This document shows positions 35,405 through 44,450 of a DNA stretch of 64,000 nt, one piece after another. The position numbers and the translations under genes are program-made. The stretch spans positions 35,335-99,334 of the forward strand of contig NZ_CAJURR010000003.1 in assembly GCF_910589175.1 (NCBI RefSeq), in the 5' to 3' direction. Below the pieces are notes generated by a model. That model was not told where the DNA came from, searched no databases, and was given only the letters and a program-made list of their open reading frames with translations. This DNA is from an uncultured Lactobacillus sp. GTDB lineage: Bacteria; Bacillota; Bacilli; Lactobacillales; Lactobacillaceae. How positions within the stretch are numbered: position 1 is the first letter of the stretch; each line of letters begins with the position of its first letter.

Positions 35405-36253
35405 ATGAAAGATAATATAGTAACCGTTAAGCATCTTTCTTTTACCTATAAAGATAGTGAAGTGCCTGCTGTAAATGATATTAGTTTCTCAATTCCTAGA
35501 GGATCGTGGACTACTTTAGTTGGTCATAATGGGAGCGGAAAATCAACAATTGCCCGTTTATTAGATGGTATTCTTTTACCCAATGATAATCCTAATACGT
35601 TAATTAATGTTGATGGTATTGAGCTGACAGAAAAAACAATGTGGGACATTAGAGATCGTGTAGGGATTGTATTCCAAAATCCCGATAATCAATTTGTTGG
35701 TGCTACTGTAGAAGATGATGTAGCTTTTGGTCTTGAAAATCGCCAATTTTCTCGTTCTAAGATGCAGACTATTGTTCATGATGTCCTTGAGCAAGTAGAT
35801 ATGCTTGACTTTCGAAAAAGTGAACCTCAATATTTGTCGGGAGGTCAAAAGCAAAGAGTAGCTATCGCTGGCATCTTAGCGATTGGTCCAAAATTAATAA
35901 TTTTAGATGAATCGACTAGTATGTTAGATCCAGAAGGTAAAGCGAAGATTCTTAGTCTTATACGAGATTTGCAAAATAAAAATGGTCTGACTATCTTTTC
36001 TATCACTCATGATATTAATGAAGCGGTACAAGCAGACCAGATGTTAGTTTTAAATCAAGGAAAATTATTGGCTAGTGGCTCTCCAAGAGAGATATTTGAA
36101 AACGGAGCTTTAATAAAAAGTGCCGGATTGGAGCTTCCTTTATTTTATAAAGTTAAAAATGGACTTATAAAAGAAGGAATTCATATCCCTCAAGAAGTCA
36201 ATAGTGAGGAAAAGTTGGTGAAGTATTTGTGTCAATTGAATTCAAAAATGTAG
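35405..36253 (+). CDS. ecfA1: ECF transporter ATPase, first subunit
   Basis: This is one of the two ATPases that power energy-coupling-factor vitamin transporters. The 282 residues have Walker A GHNGSGKST, Q-loop NPDNQFVG, signature LSGGQKQR and Walker B LIILDEST. The C-terminal region after the H-loop carries the ECF-type extension. The ribosome site is weak. It overlaps ecfA2 by 25 bases. The module works with separate substrate-binding S proteins encoded elsewhere, so the substrates cannot be read here. Confidence 0.96.
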   Translation: MKDNIVTVKHLSFTYKDSEVPAVNDISFSIPRGSWTTLVGHNGSGKSTIARLLDGILLPNDNPNTLINVDGIELTEKTMWDIRDRVGIVFQNPDNQFVGATVEDDVAFGLENRQFSRSKMQTIVHDVLEQVDMLDFRKSEPQYLSGGQKQRVAIAGILAIGPKLIILDESTSMLDPEGKAKILSLIRDLQNKNGLTIFSITHDINEAVQADQMLVLNQGKLLASGSPREIFENGALIKSAGLELPLFYKVKNGLIKEGIHIPQEVNSEEKLVKYLCQLNSKM

Positions 36254-37098
36254 ATTATGTTTATGCACCTGGAACTCCATTTCAAACTCAAGGATTGGCA
36301 GATATATCTTTTAAAATAGAAAAAGGATCATTTGTAGCTATTGCGGGACATACAGGAAGTGGAAAATCTACTCTAATGCAGCATTTTGATGGCTTATTGC
36401 TTCCAAGTAAGGGTGAAATCACTATAGCGGGTGAGCAGATTAATGCAAATACTTCAAGTAAGTCACTAAAAGCAATTCGAAAAAAAGTCGGCCTAGTGTT
36501 TCAATTTCCTGAAAATCAACTATTTGAAGAAACTGTGCTTAAAGATGTGATGTTTGGTCCGCTTAATTTTGGCTTTTCAGAACAAAAAGCAAAAGAGCAA
36601 GCAATAGAATGGATTAAAAAAGTCGGCCTTTCTGAGGACATGATGGATAAATCACCTTTTGAACTTTCTGGAGGTCAAATGCGTCGCGTGGCAATTGCAG
36701 GTGTAATGGCATATGAACCAGAAATTTTATGTCTCGATGAACCAGCAGCTGGATTAGATCCTGAAGGACAGAAGCAAATGTTTAAGATTTTTAAGAATTA
36801 TCAACGAGCTGGCCATACAGTTATTTTAATTTCCCATAATATGGATGATATTAGTGAATATGCAGATGATATGTTGGTCCTTGAGCATGGTCATTTAATA
36901 AAACATGCTAGTCCGCAAGAGATTTTTTCTGATCAGGAGTGGGTAAAAAAGCACTACCTCGATGAACCAGCAACTAGTAGACTAACTCGGGAGCTACAAA
37001 AAGGTGGTTTTCAATTTTCAGAGATGCCACTAACTGTTGAGTCCTTAGTAAGTAAAGTTGCAAATGAGTTAAAGAAGAAAGGAGACATGGATGAGTAA
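36229..37098 (+). CDS. ecfA2: ECF transporter ATPase, second subunit
   Basis: This is the partner ATPase, 289 residues, with Walker A GHTGSGKST, Q-loop FPENQLFEE, signature LSGGQMRR and Walker B ILCLDEPAAGLDPEG. The start is a GTG inside ecfA1, with GAGGAAAAG ahead, so translation is coupled. It overlaps ecfT by eight bases. Confidence 0.96.
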   Translation: MSIEFKNVDYVYAPGTPFQTQGLADISFKIEKGSFVAIAGHTGSGKSTLMQHFDGLLLPSKGEITIAGEQINANTSSKSLKAIRKKVGLVFQFPENQLFEETVLKDVMFGPLNFGFSEQKAKEQAIEWIKKVGLSEDMMDKSPFELSGGQMRRVAIAGVMAYEPEILCLDEPAAGLDPEGQKQMFKIFKNYQRAGHTVILISHNMDDISEYADDMLVLEHGHLIKHASPQEIFSDQEWVKKHYLDEPATSRLTRELQKGGFQFSEMPLTVESLVSKVANELKKKGDMDE

Positions 37099-37888
37099 AA
37101 TTATTATTGGACGTTATATTCCTGGTGATTCTATCGTTTATAAAATGGATCCTAGAGGAAAGATAATTGCAACATTTTTATTTATTGTTATTATCTTTCT
37201 TGCTAATAATTGGCTGTCCTACTTCTTTTTATCGATATTTACTTTACTTGCTGTTTGGGCAACAAAATTAAAGCCTAAGGTGTTTTGGGATGGAGTAAAG
37301 CCATTAATTTGGTTGATTCTATTTACTTCAGTTTTGCAATTATTTTTTACTACAGGTGGAAAAGTTTATTGGCAGTGGGGAATCTTTAACATTAGTGAAT
37401 ATGGTATTCAGAATTCTATTTTTATCTTTATTCGTTTTGTAATGATTATTCTGATTTCGACAGTTCTTACTTTGACGACCACATCATTAGAAATTGCCGA
37501 TGGAATGGAATGGATCTTAAAACCTCTTGGCTACCTGAAAGTTCCGGTAGCTCAAATTGCTCTTGTAATGTCTATTGCTCTTCGTTTTGTACCGACTTTA
37601 TTAGACCAAGCTGTGCGAATTATGAATGCTCAGAGAGCACGTGGAGCCGATTTTAATAGTGGTGGTTTAATTAAAAGAATTCATTCGATTATACCCATTT
37701 TAATTCCTCTATTTATTAGTTCCCTAACTGTTGCAATTGATTTAGCAACGGCTATGGAAGCACGAGGTTATCGAGAAGGTGCAAAAAGGACCCGCTATCG
37801 AGTTTTAAAGTGGTCAAAGTATGATTGGATTAACTTAGGGTATTTTGCGCTATTGACGCTAATTTTATTACTTACAAGGACGTATTAA
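37091..37888 (+). CDS. ecfT: ECF transporter transmembrane subunit EcfT
   Basis: EcfT couples the two ATPases to the S subunit. The 265 residues hold about five or six membrane helices and the two Ala-Arg-Gly coupling motifs, in AQRARGADF and AMEARGYREG. GAAAGGAG precedes it. It is three bases from truA. Confidence 0.95.
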   Translation: MSKIIIGRYIPGDSIVYKMDPRGKIIATFLFIVIIFLANNWLSYFFLSIFTLLAVWATKLKPKVFWDGVKPLIWLILFTSVLQLFFTTGGKVYWQWGIFNISEYGIQNSIFIFIRFVMIILISTVLTLTTTSLEIADGMEWILKPLGYLKVPVAQIALVMSIALRFVPTLLDQAVRIMNAQRARGADFNSGGLIKRIHSIIPILIPLFISSLTVAIDLATAMEARGYREGAKRTRYRVLKWSKYDWINLGYFALLTLILLLTRTY

Positions 37889-37891
37889 TTA

Positions 37892-38683
37892 ATGACTACA
37901 AGATATAAGCTAACCATGGCATATGATGGCCATCTTTTTCATGGTTTTCAAATTCAACCGAATGAACGAACAGTACAAGGCGTGATTGAAGAAGCATTAA
38001 AAAAGATGACTAAAGGAAAAAGAGTAGTGGTACACGGATCTGGAAGAACCGATGCGGGTGTTCATGCTAAAGGACAAGTTATTCACTTTGATTATCCGGG
38101 AAAAGAAATCCCAGCTAAAAATATGATGCTTGCTTTAAATGCTCTCATGCCGATTGACACAGTTTTCTTTGAAAGTGAAATTGTTGATGCGAATTTTCAT
38201 GTTCAATATTCAACTCAGGGAAAATGGTATCGATATGTAGTGGATCAACATCGTTTTACAGATCCTTTTAATCGCTTCTATACCGGGCATTATCCATATC
38301 CTTTAGATATTTCATTAATGCAGCAAGCAGCTAAAGATTTGATTGGTGAGCACGATTTTACTAGTTTTGCTGCTAGCGGTGGACAAATTGTGGATAAGGT
38401 TCGAACAATTTACTATGTGAATATTACGCCGGACCCAGATAAAAAACAGATCATTTTTGATTTTATTGGAAATGGCTTTTTATATAACATGGTAAGAATT
38501 CTAGTTGGAACTTTGTTAGAAATAGGTAATAAAAAAAGACCTGTTGACGATATACCAAGAGTTTTGAAGGCAAAAGATCGACAAGAAGTTCGAACCACTG
38601 CACCAGCTAGTGGATTATATTTACAACAAGTTTTTTATGAAGATATTCCTAAAAAATATCGATTAGACCTTAAAAAAGATTGA
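37892..38683 (+). CDS. truA: tRNA pseudouridine synthase A
   Basis: TruA makes pseudouridine at positions 38-40 of the tRNA anticodon stem. The 263 residues include the catalytic aspartate D54 in [15 protein letters not shown] and the [10 protein letters not shown] block. It follows ecfT directly, a common order in Firmicutes. Confidence 0.96.
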   Translation: MTTRYKLTMAYDGHLFHGFQIQPNERTVQGVIEEALKKMTKGKRVVVHGSGRTDAGVHAKGQVIHFDYPGKEIPAKNMMLALNALMPIDTVFFESEIVDANFHVQYSTQGKWYRYVVDQHRFTDPFNRFYTGHYPYPLDISLMQQAAKDLIGEHDFTSFAASGGQIVDKVRTIYYVNITPDPDKKQIIFDFIGNGFLYNMVRILVGTLLEIGNKKRPVDDIPRVLKAKDRQEVRTTAPASGLYLQQVFYEDIPKKYRLDLKKD

Positions 38684-38708
38684 CTTTTTGGGCAAAACGA
38701 CGTAAATT
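38680..38708 (+). promoter_or_regulatory. rplM promoter
   Basis: TTGACT (38680-38685) and TAAATT (38703-38708) are 17 bases apart; the -35 box overlaps the truA stop. Confidence 0.7.
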
Positions 38709-38714
38709 AATATA

Positions 38715-38785
38715 CGTATGTTTGTCCACGATAGGCCCCGGAAACTTATTGTTTGTCAAACAGAAGAAAAACGGAGGAATTTAAA
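38715..38785 (+). promoter_or_regulatory. rplM 5' leader, L13-leader-like
   Basis: About 70 bases precede the start, with a GTTTG/CAAAC pair (near 38720 and 38757) enclosing a GC-rich section (GGCCCCGG). An L13 leader RNA is known upstream of rplM in Firmicutes and is thought to bind L13. This one has the right position, but I did not verify its structure. Confidence 0.4.
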
Positions 38786-39229
38786 GTGCGTACTACCCCA
38801 TTAGCTAAAACTAGTGATATTAAACGTAAGTGGTATGTTATCGATGCGACTGATGTTTCACTTGGTCGTTTATCAACTGCTGTAGCATCAATTTTAAGAG
38901 GTAAGAATAAGCCTCAATATACACCAAATGTTGATACTGGTGATTATGTTATTGTTGTTAACGCAGCTAAATTGAAGTTGACTGGTAAAAAAGCAACTGA
39001 TAAGATCTACTACCGCCACTCAGATTACCGTGGTGGTTTAAGAGCTACTCCTGCCGGTGAATTATTAGCTAAGAACCCAGTAAGATTAGTTGAATTATCT
39101 GTAAAAGGCATGTTGCCAAAGAATACTCTTGGTCACCAAGAATTCATGAAGATGCATGTTTACGCTGGTGAAGACCACGAACACGCAGCACAAAAGCCTG
39201 AAAAGTTAGACATCAACGAATTAATCTAG
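38786..39229 (+). CDS. rplM: 50S ribosomal protein L13
   Basis: L13 is an early 50S assembly protein. The GTG start at 38786 behind CGGAGG gives 147 residues beginning [20 protein letters not shown], the usual length; the TTG at 38753 would add residues translated from the leader. It is paired with rpsI as in most bacteria. Confidence 0.97.
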   Translation: MRTTPLAKTSDIKRKWYVIDATDVSLGRLSTAVASILRGKNKPQYTPNVDTGDYVIVVNAAKLKLTGKKATDKIYYRHSDYRGGLRATPAGELLAKNPVRLVELSVKGMLPKNTLGHQEFMKMHVYAGEDHEHAAQKPEKLDINELI

Positions 39230-39242
39230 GAGGTTTTAAATA

Positions 39243-39638
39243 ATGGCACAACAAGCAGCTTACGCTGGAACTGGTCGTCGTAAAGATTCTGTTGCCCGCG
39301 TACGTTTAGTACCAGGTAACGGTCAAATTACCATTAACAAAGAAGACGTAACTAAGTACATTCCATACCCTAACTTGGTTCAAGATATGAAGCAACCATT
39401 AGCATTAACTGAAACTGAAGGTCAATACGACATTTTAGTTAACGTTAACGGTGGTGGTTTCTCAGGACAAGCTGGTGCAATTCGTTTAGGTATTGCACGT
39501 GCACTTCTTGAAGTTGACCCAGATTTCCGTGGTCCTCTTAAGAAGGCTGGCATGTTAACTCGTGACCCAAGAATGAAGGAAAGAAAGAAGCCAGGTTTGA
39601 AGAAAGCCCGCAAAGCTTCACAATTCTCAAAGCGTTAA
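39243..39638 (+). CDS. rpsI: 30S ribosomal protein S9
   Basis: S9 reaches the P-site tRNA with its basic tail. The 131 residues begin [19 protein letters not shown] and end with the family's characteristic SQFSKR. AGGAGG precedes it in the gap after rplM. A terminator closes the pair. Confidence 0.98.
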   Translation: MAQQAAYAGTGRRKDSVARVRLVPGNGQITINKEDVTKYIPYPNLVQDMKQPLALTETEGQYDILVNVNGGGFSGQAGAIRLGIARALLEVDPDFRGPLKKAGMLTRDPRMKERKKPGLKKARKASQFSKR

Positions 39639-39658
39639 TATTTATATTACGTTTTATG

Positions 39659-39689
39659 CAAAAGACATCTCGAAAGGGATGTCTTTTTT
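39659..39689 (+). terminator. Terminator after rpsI
   Basis: AAAGACATC pairs with GATGTCTTT around TCGAAAGG, with T residues after it. Confidence 0.9.
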
Positions 39690-40008
39690 GTTGAGAAAAA
39701 TTAAGTAATTATCAGTGTTTTTTATCTTAAAAAGACTACTTCTATTGAAAATACGTTGGGATAACAGAGAGTGACATTACTGATACCTAGTTTAAGTGAC
39801 AGAATCTTTAATATTATTTTGAAATTCAATACTATCGTTAAAAGAGAAAGAATATAAGTAATCACTGATATTATTTGAATTGAAAGTAAAAATTTTAAGA
39901 TATGTATTATCTTCTTTTTTGCATTAAAAAATCCTATTGAGAGAATATCGGGGATATTCAACAACAGGAAAATATATAGAAGTGGTTTTAGCTTGCGTAT
40001 AATATTAT
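39690..40008. other. Gene-free stretch between rpsI and the sirtuin-like gene
   Basis: About 320 AT-rich bases hold no convincing gene. A leftward hydrophobic open frame of 80 codons (39722-39964) has no ribosome site and no recognisable family. A palindrome GAATATC-GGG-GATATTC sits at 39943-39959 without a T-run. This may be decayed sequence. Confidence 0.5.
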
Positions 40009-40704
40009 TTATAATTTTTTGAAGACGTTATCAGCTTCATCTTTTATATTTAGTGTAGCAATGTTATCAAATTGAGTTACTTGAGGATTTATTTGAATAA
40101 GAGAGGTTGAGGGAGATAAATTATTCAAGTAGTAACTATAGTTTCCTTTAGAGCCAACAATTAGCACTAACTCAGCTTTTGTCATCCATTGGTTAGCTTG
40201 GGTCATTGCCTTTTCATAGACACCAACATGAGAATAAACGGGAAAGGATAACATTAAGCCATTGCATTTTGAGCATCGGGGTGCATGCCCATTGTTCCAA
40301 ATTTCAATATTATCATTATGATGTCCGCATTGAGAGCATTTGTTGATAGCATATGAACCTTGAATTTCTGCTACTTGTGTTGAATCAGCTAAAGAATGTA
40401 GATGATCAATATTGGTAGTAATTGTACCTTGTATTAACCCATCTTTTTCTAAAGTGGAAATTTTACGATGAGTTAGAGAAGGTCCCTTTTCGAAAATTCC
40501 TTTTAAAAATGATTTACGTAACAAATTGTAAGAGCGTTCGGGATGCATCTGAACGAGGGGAGCTAAAGAAGTTTCGATAGCATTTAAGACATTCATCTTT
40601 TCCATATCTGCAATTCCGCAACTATTGGAAATTCCAGCTCCGGTGATAGCTACTGTGAAGTGACTTGCTAATAACATCTCCTTTAATTTTTGTACGTTGT
40701 TCAT
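40009..40704 (-). CDS. Sirtuin-like protein with a substituted catalytic histidine
   Basis: The 231 residues have a Sir2 layout: NAD-binding GAGIS (22-26), TTNIDHLH (96-103) and a zinc site C123, C126, C144, C147. Two changes are striking. The usual GIPDFR is GIADME, and the general-base histidine (normally in E-[IL]-HG) is Q115, in AEIQGSYA. A normal deacylase mechanism is therefore doubtful; NAD or ADP-ribose binding or another chemistry is possible. The ATG at 40704 has AGGAGG upstream inside the previous gene; an ATG eight codons earlier has no site. It is third in a leftward operon with an exporter and an NmrA-like oxidoreductase. Confidence 0.8.
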   Translation of the reverse strand: MNNVQKLKEMLLASHFTVAITGAGISNSCGIADMEKMNVLNAIETSLAPLVQMHPERSYNLLRKSFLKGIFEKGPSLTHRKISTLEKDGLIQGTITTNIDHLHSLADSTQVAEIQGSYAINKCSQCGHHNDNIEIWNNGHAPRCSKCNGLMLSFPVYSHVGVYEKAMTQANQWMTKAELVLIVGSKGNYSYYLNNLSPSTSLIQINPQVTQFDNIATLNIKDEADNVFKKL

Positions 40705-40706
40705 TT

Positions 40707-41351
40707 TCAGTCCTCCTGTTTTGAACACATAATTAATTTTTGTTTATAACTTGATTTATTATTTAATTGATCTAACATGACGGCAGCAACATCGGCTCGG
40801 TTGGTTCTAGGAGCACCAGGCATCTTATATCCAGACGCTGCATTTTTTACTAAAGGATGGGAAGTTTTATCTCCGTTAAATAAGGGACCTAGATAAATTA
40901 GAGTCCAGTTCAAATTAGAATGGATAAGATGTTGTTCTCCTTTTTCATGATCAGCTTGGTTTCCTTTTAGAAAAGTTTTGACACCCAGTTTATAAGGATA
41001 AGAGACATTCTTAATTGTATCTCCAGTTCCTAAACTAGATAGACTAATAATTCGAGATACGTTTGTGTGTTGCATGCTTTTAATAAGGTTAGGCATTAGA
41101 CTTTCAAACAAATTAGCTGAACTGTCATTTACGGGATTGCCGAGAGTTACTAAAACAGCATCACAAGAAGCTAAGGCGTGTTCCATTTTTGATGTTTCGT
41201 TGAGATTGCCTTGAATAACTTTGAGATTATCCTGTGGTACTAATTTTTGTGGTGAACGTACATATGCTACTATTTCATATCCACGTTCCGTTGCTTGTTT
41301 AATTAATTCTTTTCCAGTTCGGCCAGTGGCCCCTAAGATGAACAGTTTCAT
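40707..41351 (-). CDS. NmrA-like NAD(P)-binding oxidoreductase
   Basis: This 214-residue Rossmann protein has GATGRTG at residues 8-14, near the N-terminus, and RSPQKL after beta-strand 2, as in the NAD(P)H-binding atypical short-chain dehydrogenases (NmrA/YwnB type). The substrate is unknown. Its ATG overlaps the TAA of the upstream exporter gene by one base (TAATG), and the ribosome site of the sirtuin-like gene lies in its end, so the three genes form one operon. Confidence 0.85.
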   Translation of the reverse strand: MKLFILGATGRTGKELIKQATERGYEIVAYVRSPQKLVPQDNLKVIQGNLNETSKMEHALASCDAVLVTLGNPVNDSSANLFESLMPNLIKSMQHTNVSRIISLSSLGTGDTIKNVSYPYKLGVKTFLKGNQADHEKGEQHLIHSNLNWTLIYLGPLFNGDKTSHPLVKNAASGYKMPGAPRTNRADVAAVMLDQLNNKSSYKQKLIMCSKQED

Positions 41352-42490
41352 TAAGCATCGACTTCCTTTTTCTTATCTTTTTTAAATTGAGCACTTATTA
41401 CTAAAATTAGTCCAACGATTATAGTGTAAATTAACCCCATAATTATTGACTGAGAAGGTGAGTTGTTAAAGTACATAATACTTTTGACACCTCTATACAT
41501 GTAGGACATAGGTAACCAATTAGACAGTGTACTGTAAAAGCCATTTAATGATTCAGGTATAGCAGTTAACAATGGAGCAGCGAAGAATAAAAGTAACATA
41601 AAAACTGGAATTGAAATTAATCCTACCCAAGACTCTACGCCGTTAATAAAAATAATGAACGAGAATGCGCATAGTGATAGGAATAAACCAAGTAAAGTAA
41701 AATTAGGAATAGTTACATTAAGAATTGTGGAGTGTAGATATATCACTCCATACCCGATTACAAAGGATGAAATAATTGCAGAAAGTAGCTGAACTCCTAA
41801 AGCACTAAATTTTTCTCGAAGAGATTTAAATTTAATCTTTGAAAAGGCAAATCCAAGAAGCATTGAGGTTCCTAAACATCCTAGCCAAACAGATTGGAAG
41901 AAATGAGCGCCTCCATTTGCTAAATCGCCGGTCTTATTAATTTTTTCTGTTTCTATAGTTAGTGGATTAGTTAAATTGGAAGCCATTTCTGCTGGTATGG
42001 CAGGCATTTTTTTAGATAAAGTTTGTAGTAGTTGCTTGCCTAAGGCAGTATTAATTTGATGGGTCATTTCAGTTAAGGCCGTATTTACCTGTGTCGTAAT
42101 GGTAGTTCCCATACCCTGATTAATGATGATTTTTAATTTAGCTTTTTTGGGGTTAGGGGTCATTAGACTTTGAAGATTAGAGGAAAAATTTTTGGGAATA
42201 ACAATTGCTCCATAATATTTTTCTTTATTCATTTCTTTTAATAAATCTTCTTGAGAATTAAAAACTGTCCATTTAATGCTCATTTTAGAAGAGTTAGATG
42301 AATTTTTTGTTGTTATTTGCTTAGTTAAATTTTTTCCAGTAGTACCTTGATCTTCGTTAACTACAGCAATAGGTAAATCATTAACCTTCATATGAGTTGA
42401 AGGAATTGCTGTAATTGAAAAGTATGCTCCAATAAATAAAGCAACTAGAATAGGTAACTAGACAAATTTATTCTTTAATAGTTTAAACAT
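41351..42490 (-). pseudogene. ABC-2/YhgE-type membrane export protein with an in-frame amber codon
   Basis: The gene would start at ATG 42490, behind AAAGGG on the minus strand, as MFKLLKNKFV, then TAG at codon 11 (42458-42460), then LPILVALFIGAYFSITAIPS in the same frame and on for a total of 380 codons. The frame is otherwise intact. The N-terminal part is a single helix, then an outside domain beginning IAVVNEDQGTTG typical of YhgE/ABC-2 permeases, then several C-terminal helices. One base change (CAG to TAG) would explain the stop. An internal ATG at 42391 lacks a ribosome site and would lose the first helix. It is divergent from a TetR regulator that may control it. Confidence 0.75.
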
Positions 42491-42580
42491 ATATACATCC
42501 CTTTCAATATTAAGATTACGAATATTCTAAGGAAAATAGGGATATAATAAAACTACAAAAAGTAACAAGGTGTTGCATTG

Positions 42581-43171
42581 ATGAAAAACAATAAAACTAA
42601 TGACAAAATTGAGAATGCTTTATTATCGCTTTTACAAGTAAAGGATATTAATCAGGTAACTATAAAGGAAATTGCTCAGAAAGCAAATGTAAATCGTGTC
42701 ACGATATATCGTCATTATAATGATAAATGGGACATATTAGAAAAGATCGAAGAAAAATTTCTTCATAAGCTTGACGTTCCACATTCTAAAATGATCCTTA
42801 ATCTCCAGCTAAAAACTCAAAGTCCAACTGAATCTCCTGACTTAACAGCACTAACAGATTTTTTAAAAGTTTTTCAAGAAAACTTCTCCTTGCTTCATAT
42901 TTTGATGGGTACAAATGCCAATTTGGGTTTTACTAACAAGCTTATGACCTACTTGATTAACTTAGAGATAAAGTCTCATCCTTATACGCTTCTTCATATG
43001 CCTAAAGATAAACAGGAAATGTTTTCTTATTACAGTATTTCTGCATTGATAGGAGTAATTCAGTACTGGAGAAAACATCCGAAATACTCGGCTCTCCAAA
43101 TAGCAAATTTTTTCTTTAAAGCTCGAGTAGGGGCTATAAAAGAACTAGAAGATAATAATTTATCTTTATAA
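42581..43171 (+). CDS. TetR family transcriptional regulator
   Basis: The 196 residues begin with a TetR helix-turn-helix (VTIKEIAQKANVNRVTIYRH) and continue as an all-helical ligand domain. AAGGTG precedes the ATG at 42581. It is divergent from the exporter-oxidoreductase-sirtuin operon, so it probably represses that operon and itself from the 90-base gap. No clear operator palindrome stood out there. Confidence 0.88.
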   Translation: MKNNKTNDKIENALLSLLQVKDINQVTIKEIAQKANVNRVTIYRHYNDKWDILEKIEEKFLHKLDVPHSKMILNLQLKTQSPTESPDLTALTDFLKVFQENFSLLHILMGTNANLGFTNKLMTYLINLEIKSHPYTLLHMPKDKQEMFSYYSISALIGVIQYWRKHPKYSALQIANFFFKARVGAIKELEDNNLSL

Positions 43172-43390
43172 TTGAGATGTAGTAATTGGAAGAATAGGTT
43201 ATTCATTGATTGAGAACAATGACGAGGGAAACTAATATCCAAATTTAAGAATATTGATAAGGTTAGTAATTTAGATGTGGAAAAATAGAATGATTTTAAT
43301 TGGGGATTTCAAGATTAAATTATTTAAAGTATAATCTAATCTTAATAAAAAAAGATTGTTAATGTTATGAGTAAAAACGGAGAAAATATT

Positions 43391-43615
43391 ATGAACATAG
43401 ATAAAAAAGATCTGAAAGAAGATCTATATATTGCTTATAGTGTCTGTTTAGTCCTGTTGATAGCTTCGATATTTTCTAATATGATACCGTGGTCATGGTT
43501 GCGTACATTCGTTAGAGTTGGCTTTGGATTATCCTTAGTGGATGCCATTATCAATCAATGGAAGTATTTTAAATTGAAAAAAGACCTATCAAAATCAAAA
43601 ACAGCGGAAGAATAG
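43391..43615 (+). CDS. Small two-helix membrane protein
   Basis: This is a hypothetical protein of 74 residues with two hydrophobic segments (YIAYSVCLVLLIASIFSNMI; a second after FVRVGFG) and a lysine-rich tail. The ATG at 43391 has GGAG eight bases upstream; the ATG at 43367 has no site. I do not recognise a family. Confidence 0.65.
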   Translation: MNIDKKDLKEDLYIAYSVCLVLLIASIFSNMIPWSWLRTFVRVGFGLSLVDAIINQWKYFKLKKDLSKSKTAEE

Positions 43616-43652
43616 CGTTAATTATAAGCCTTTTAAGTGTTGAGGAAATAAG

Positions 43653-44282
43653 ATGACAAAAGTTACAAAACTCAAGTATGGTAATACTAAATGTTATCTG
43701 GTTAAGGGAACAAAAAAGACAATCTTAATTGATACAGATTGGGCAGGCACCTTACCTAATTTTTTTAGAGCATTAGGCGAACATAACTTAAAAATACAAG
43801 ACATTAGCTACTTGTTTATAACGCATTATCATCCTGATCATATGGGAATTGCACAAAATTTAGTAGATTATGGTGTGAAATTAGTAGTATTAGACTCTCA
43901 GCTGAAATTTCTTCATCAGTCCGATTATATTTTGGAGCGACAACCGGAAAAGCATTTTGAGCCAATAAATGATAAACAGATTATTTTACTGCCACTTACA
44001 GAAAGCCGTAAGTTTTTAAAAGATTGTGGAATAAATGGGATGATAATAAGTACGCCAGGCCATAGTGACTGCTCAGTTTCATATATTATGGATAATGAAG
44101 AAGCTTTTGTTGGAGATTTGTACCCACTTGAACAAGTCGATTTATATAATGATCCAGTATTAACAAAGAGCTGGGAAAAACTTAAGAAGGCAAATGTTAC
44201 TCTTATTCATTTTGCCCACTATTCTGATGAAGAAATTTTAGATTGGGACAGAATAAAAATAAAACATATTATAGATTGTTAA
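43653..44282 (+). CDS. MBL-fold metallo-hydrolase
   Basis: The 209 residues carry the metallo-beta-lactamase motif THYHPDHMG (H58, H60, D62, H63) and later histidines (STPGHSD; VTLIHFAHYS), fitting a two-metal hydrolase. The substrate is unknown. TTGAGGAAATAAG precedes the ATG. A terminator follows. Confidence 0.88.
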   Translation: MTKVTKLKYGNTKCYLVKGTKKTILIDTDWAGTLPNFFRALGEHNLKIQDISYLFITHYHPDHMGIAQNLVDYGVKLVVLDSQLKFLHQSDYILERQPEKHFEPINDKQIILLPLTESRKFLKDCGINGMIISTPGHSDCSVSYIMDNEEAFVGDLYPLEQVDLYNDPVLTKSWEKLKKANVTLIHFAHYSDEEILDWDRIKIKHIIDC

Positions 44283-44323
44283 CTATTTTTATAACTATTA
44301 ATGGTTTATAAATCTTATGCAGT

Positions 44324-44359
44324 AAGACTTAAAGGTGAGATACTTTTGGGTCTTTTTTT
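44324..44359 (+). terminator. Terminator after the MBL hydrolase gene
   Basis: AAGACTTAAAGG pairs with CTTTTGGGTCTT with some G-U pairs, then seven T. Confidence 0.75.
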
Positions 44360-44450
44360 CTGTCTAAATTTAATAAGAAAAAAGATAGATTGAATATTTC
44401 ATAAAATAGTAATAATATTAAGCATATCTTAAGATTTTAGAGCAACACAA

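Noticed and set aside
39722..39964. 80-codon hydrophobic leftward frame after rpsI
   Set aside because: There is no ribosome site, no family resemblance, and the composition fits AT-rich noncoding DNA.
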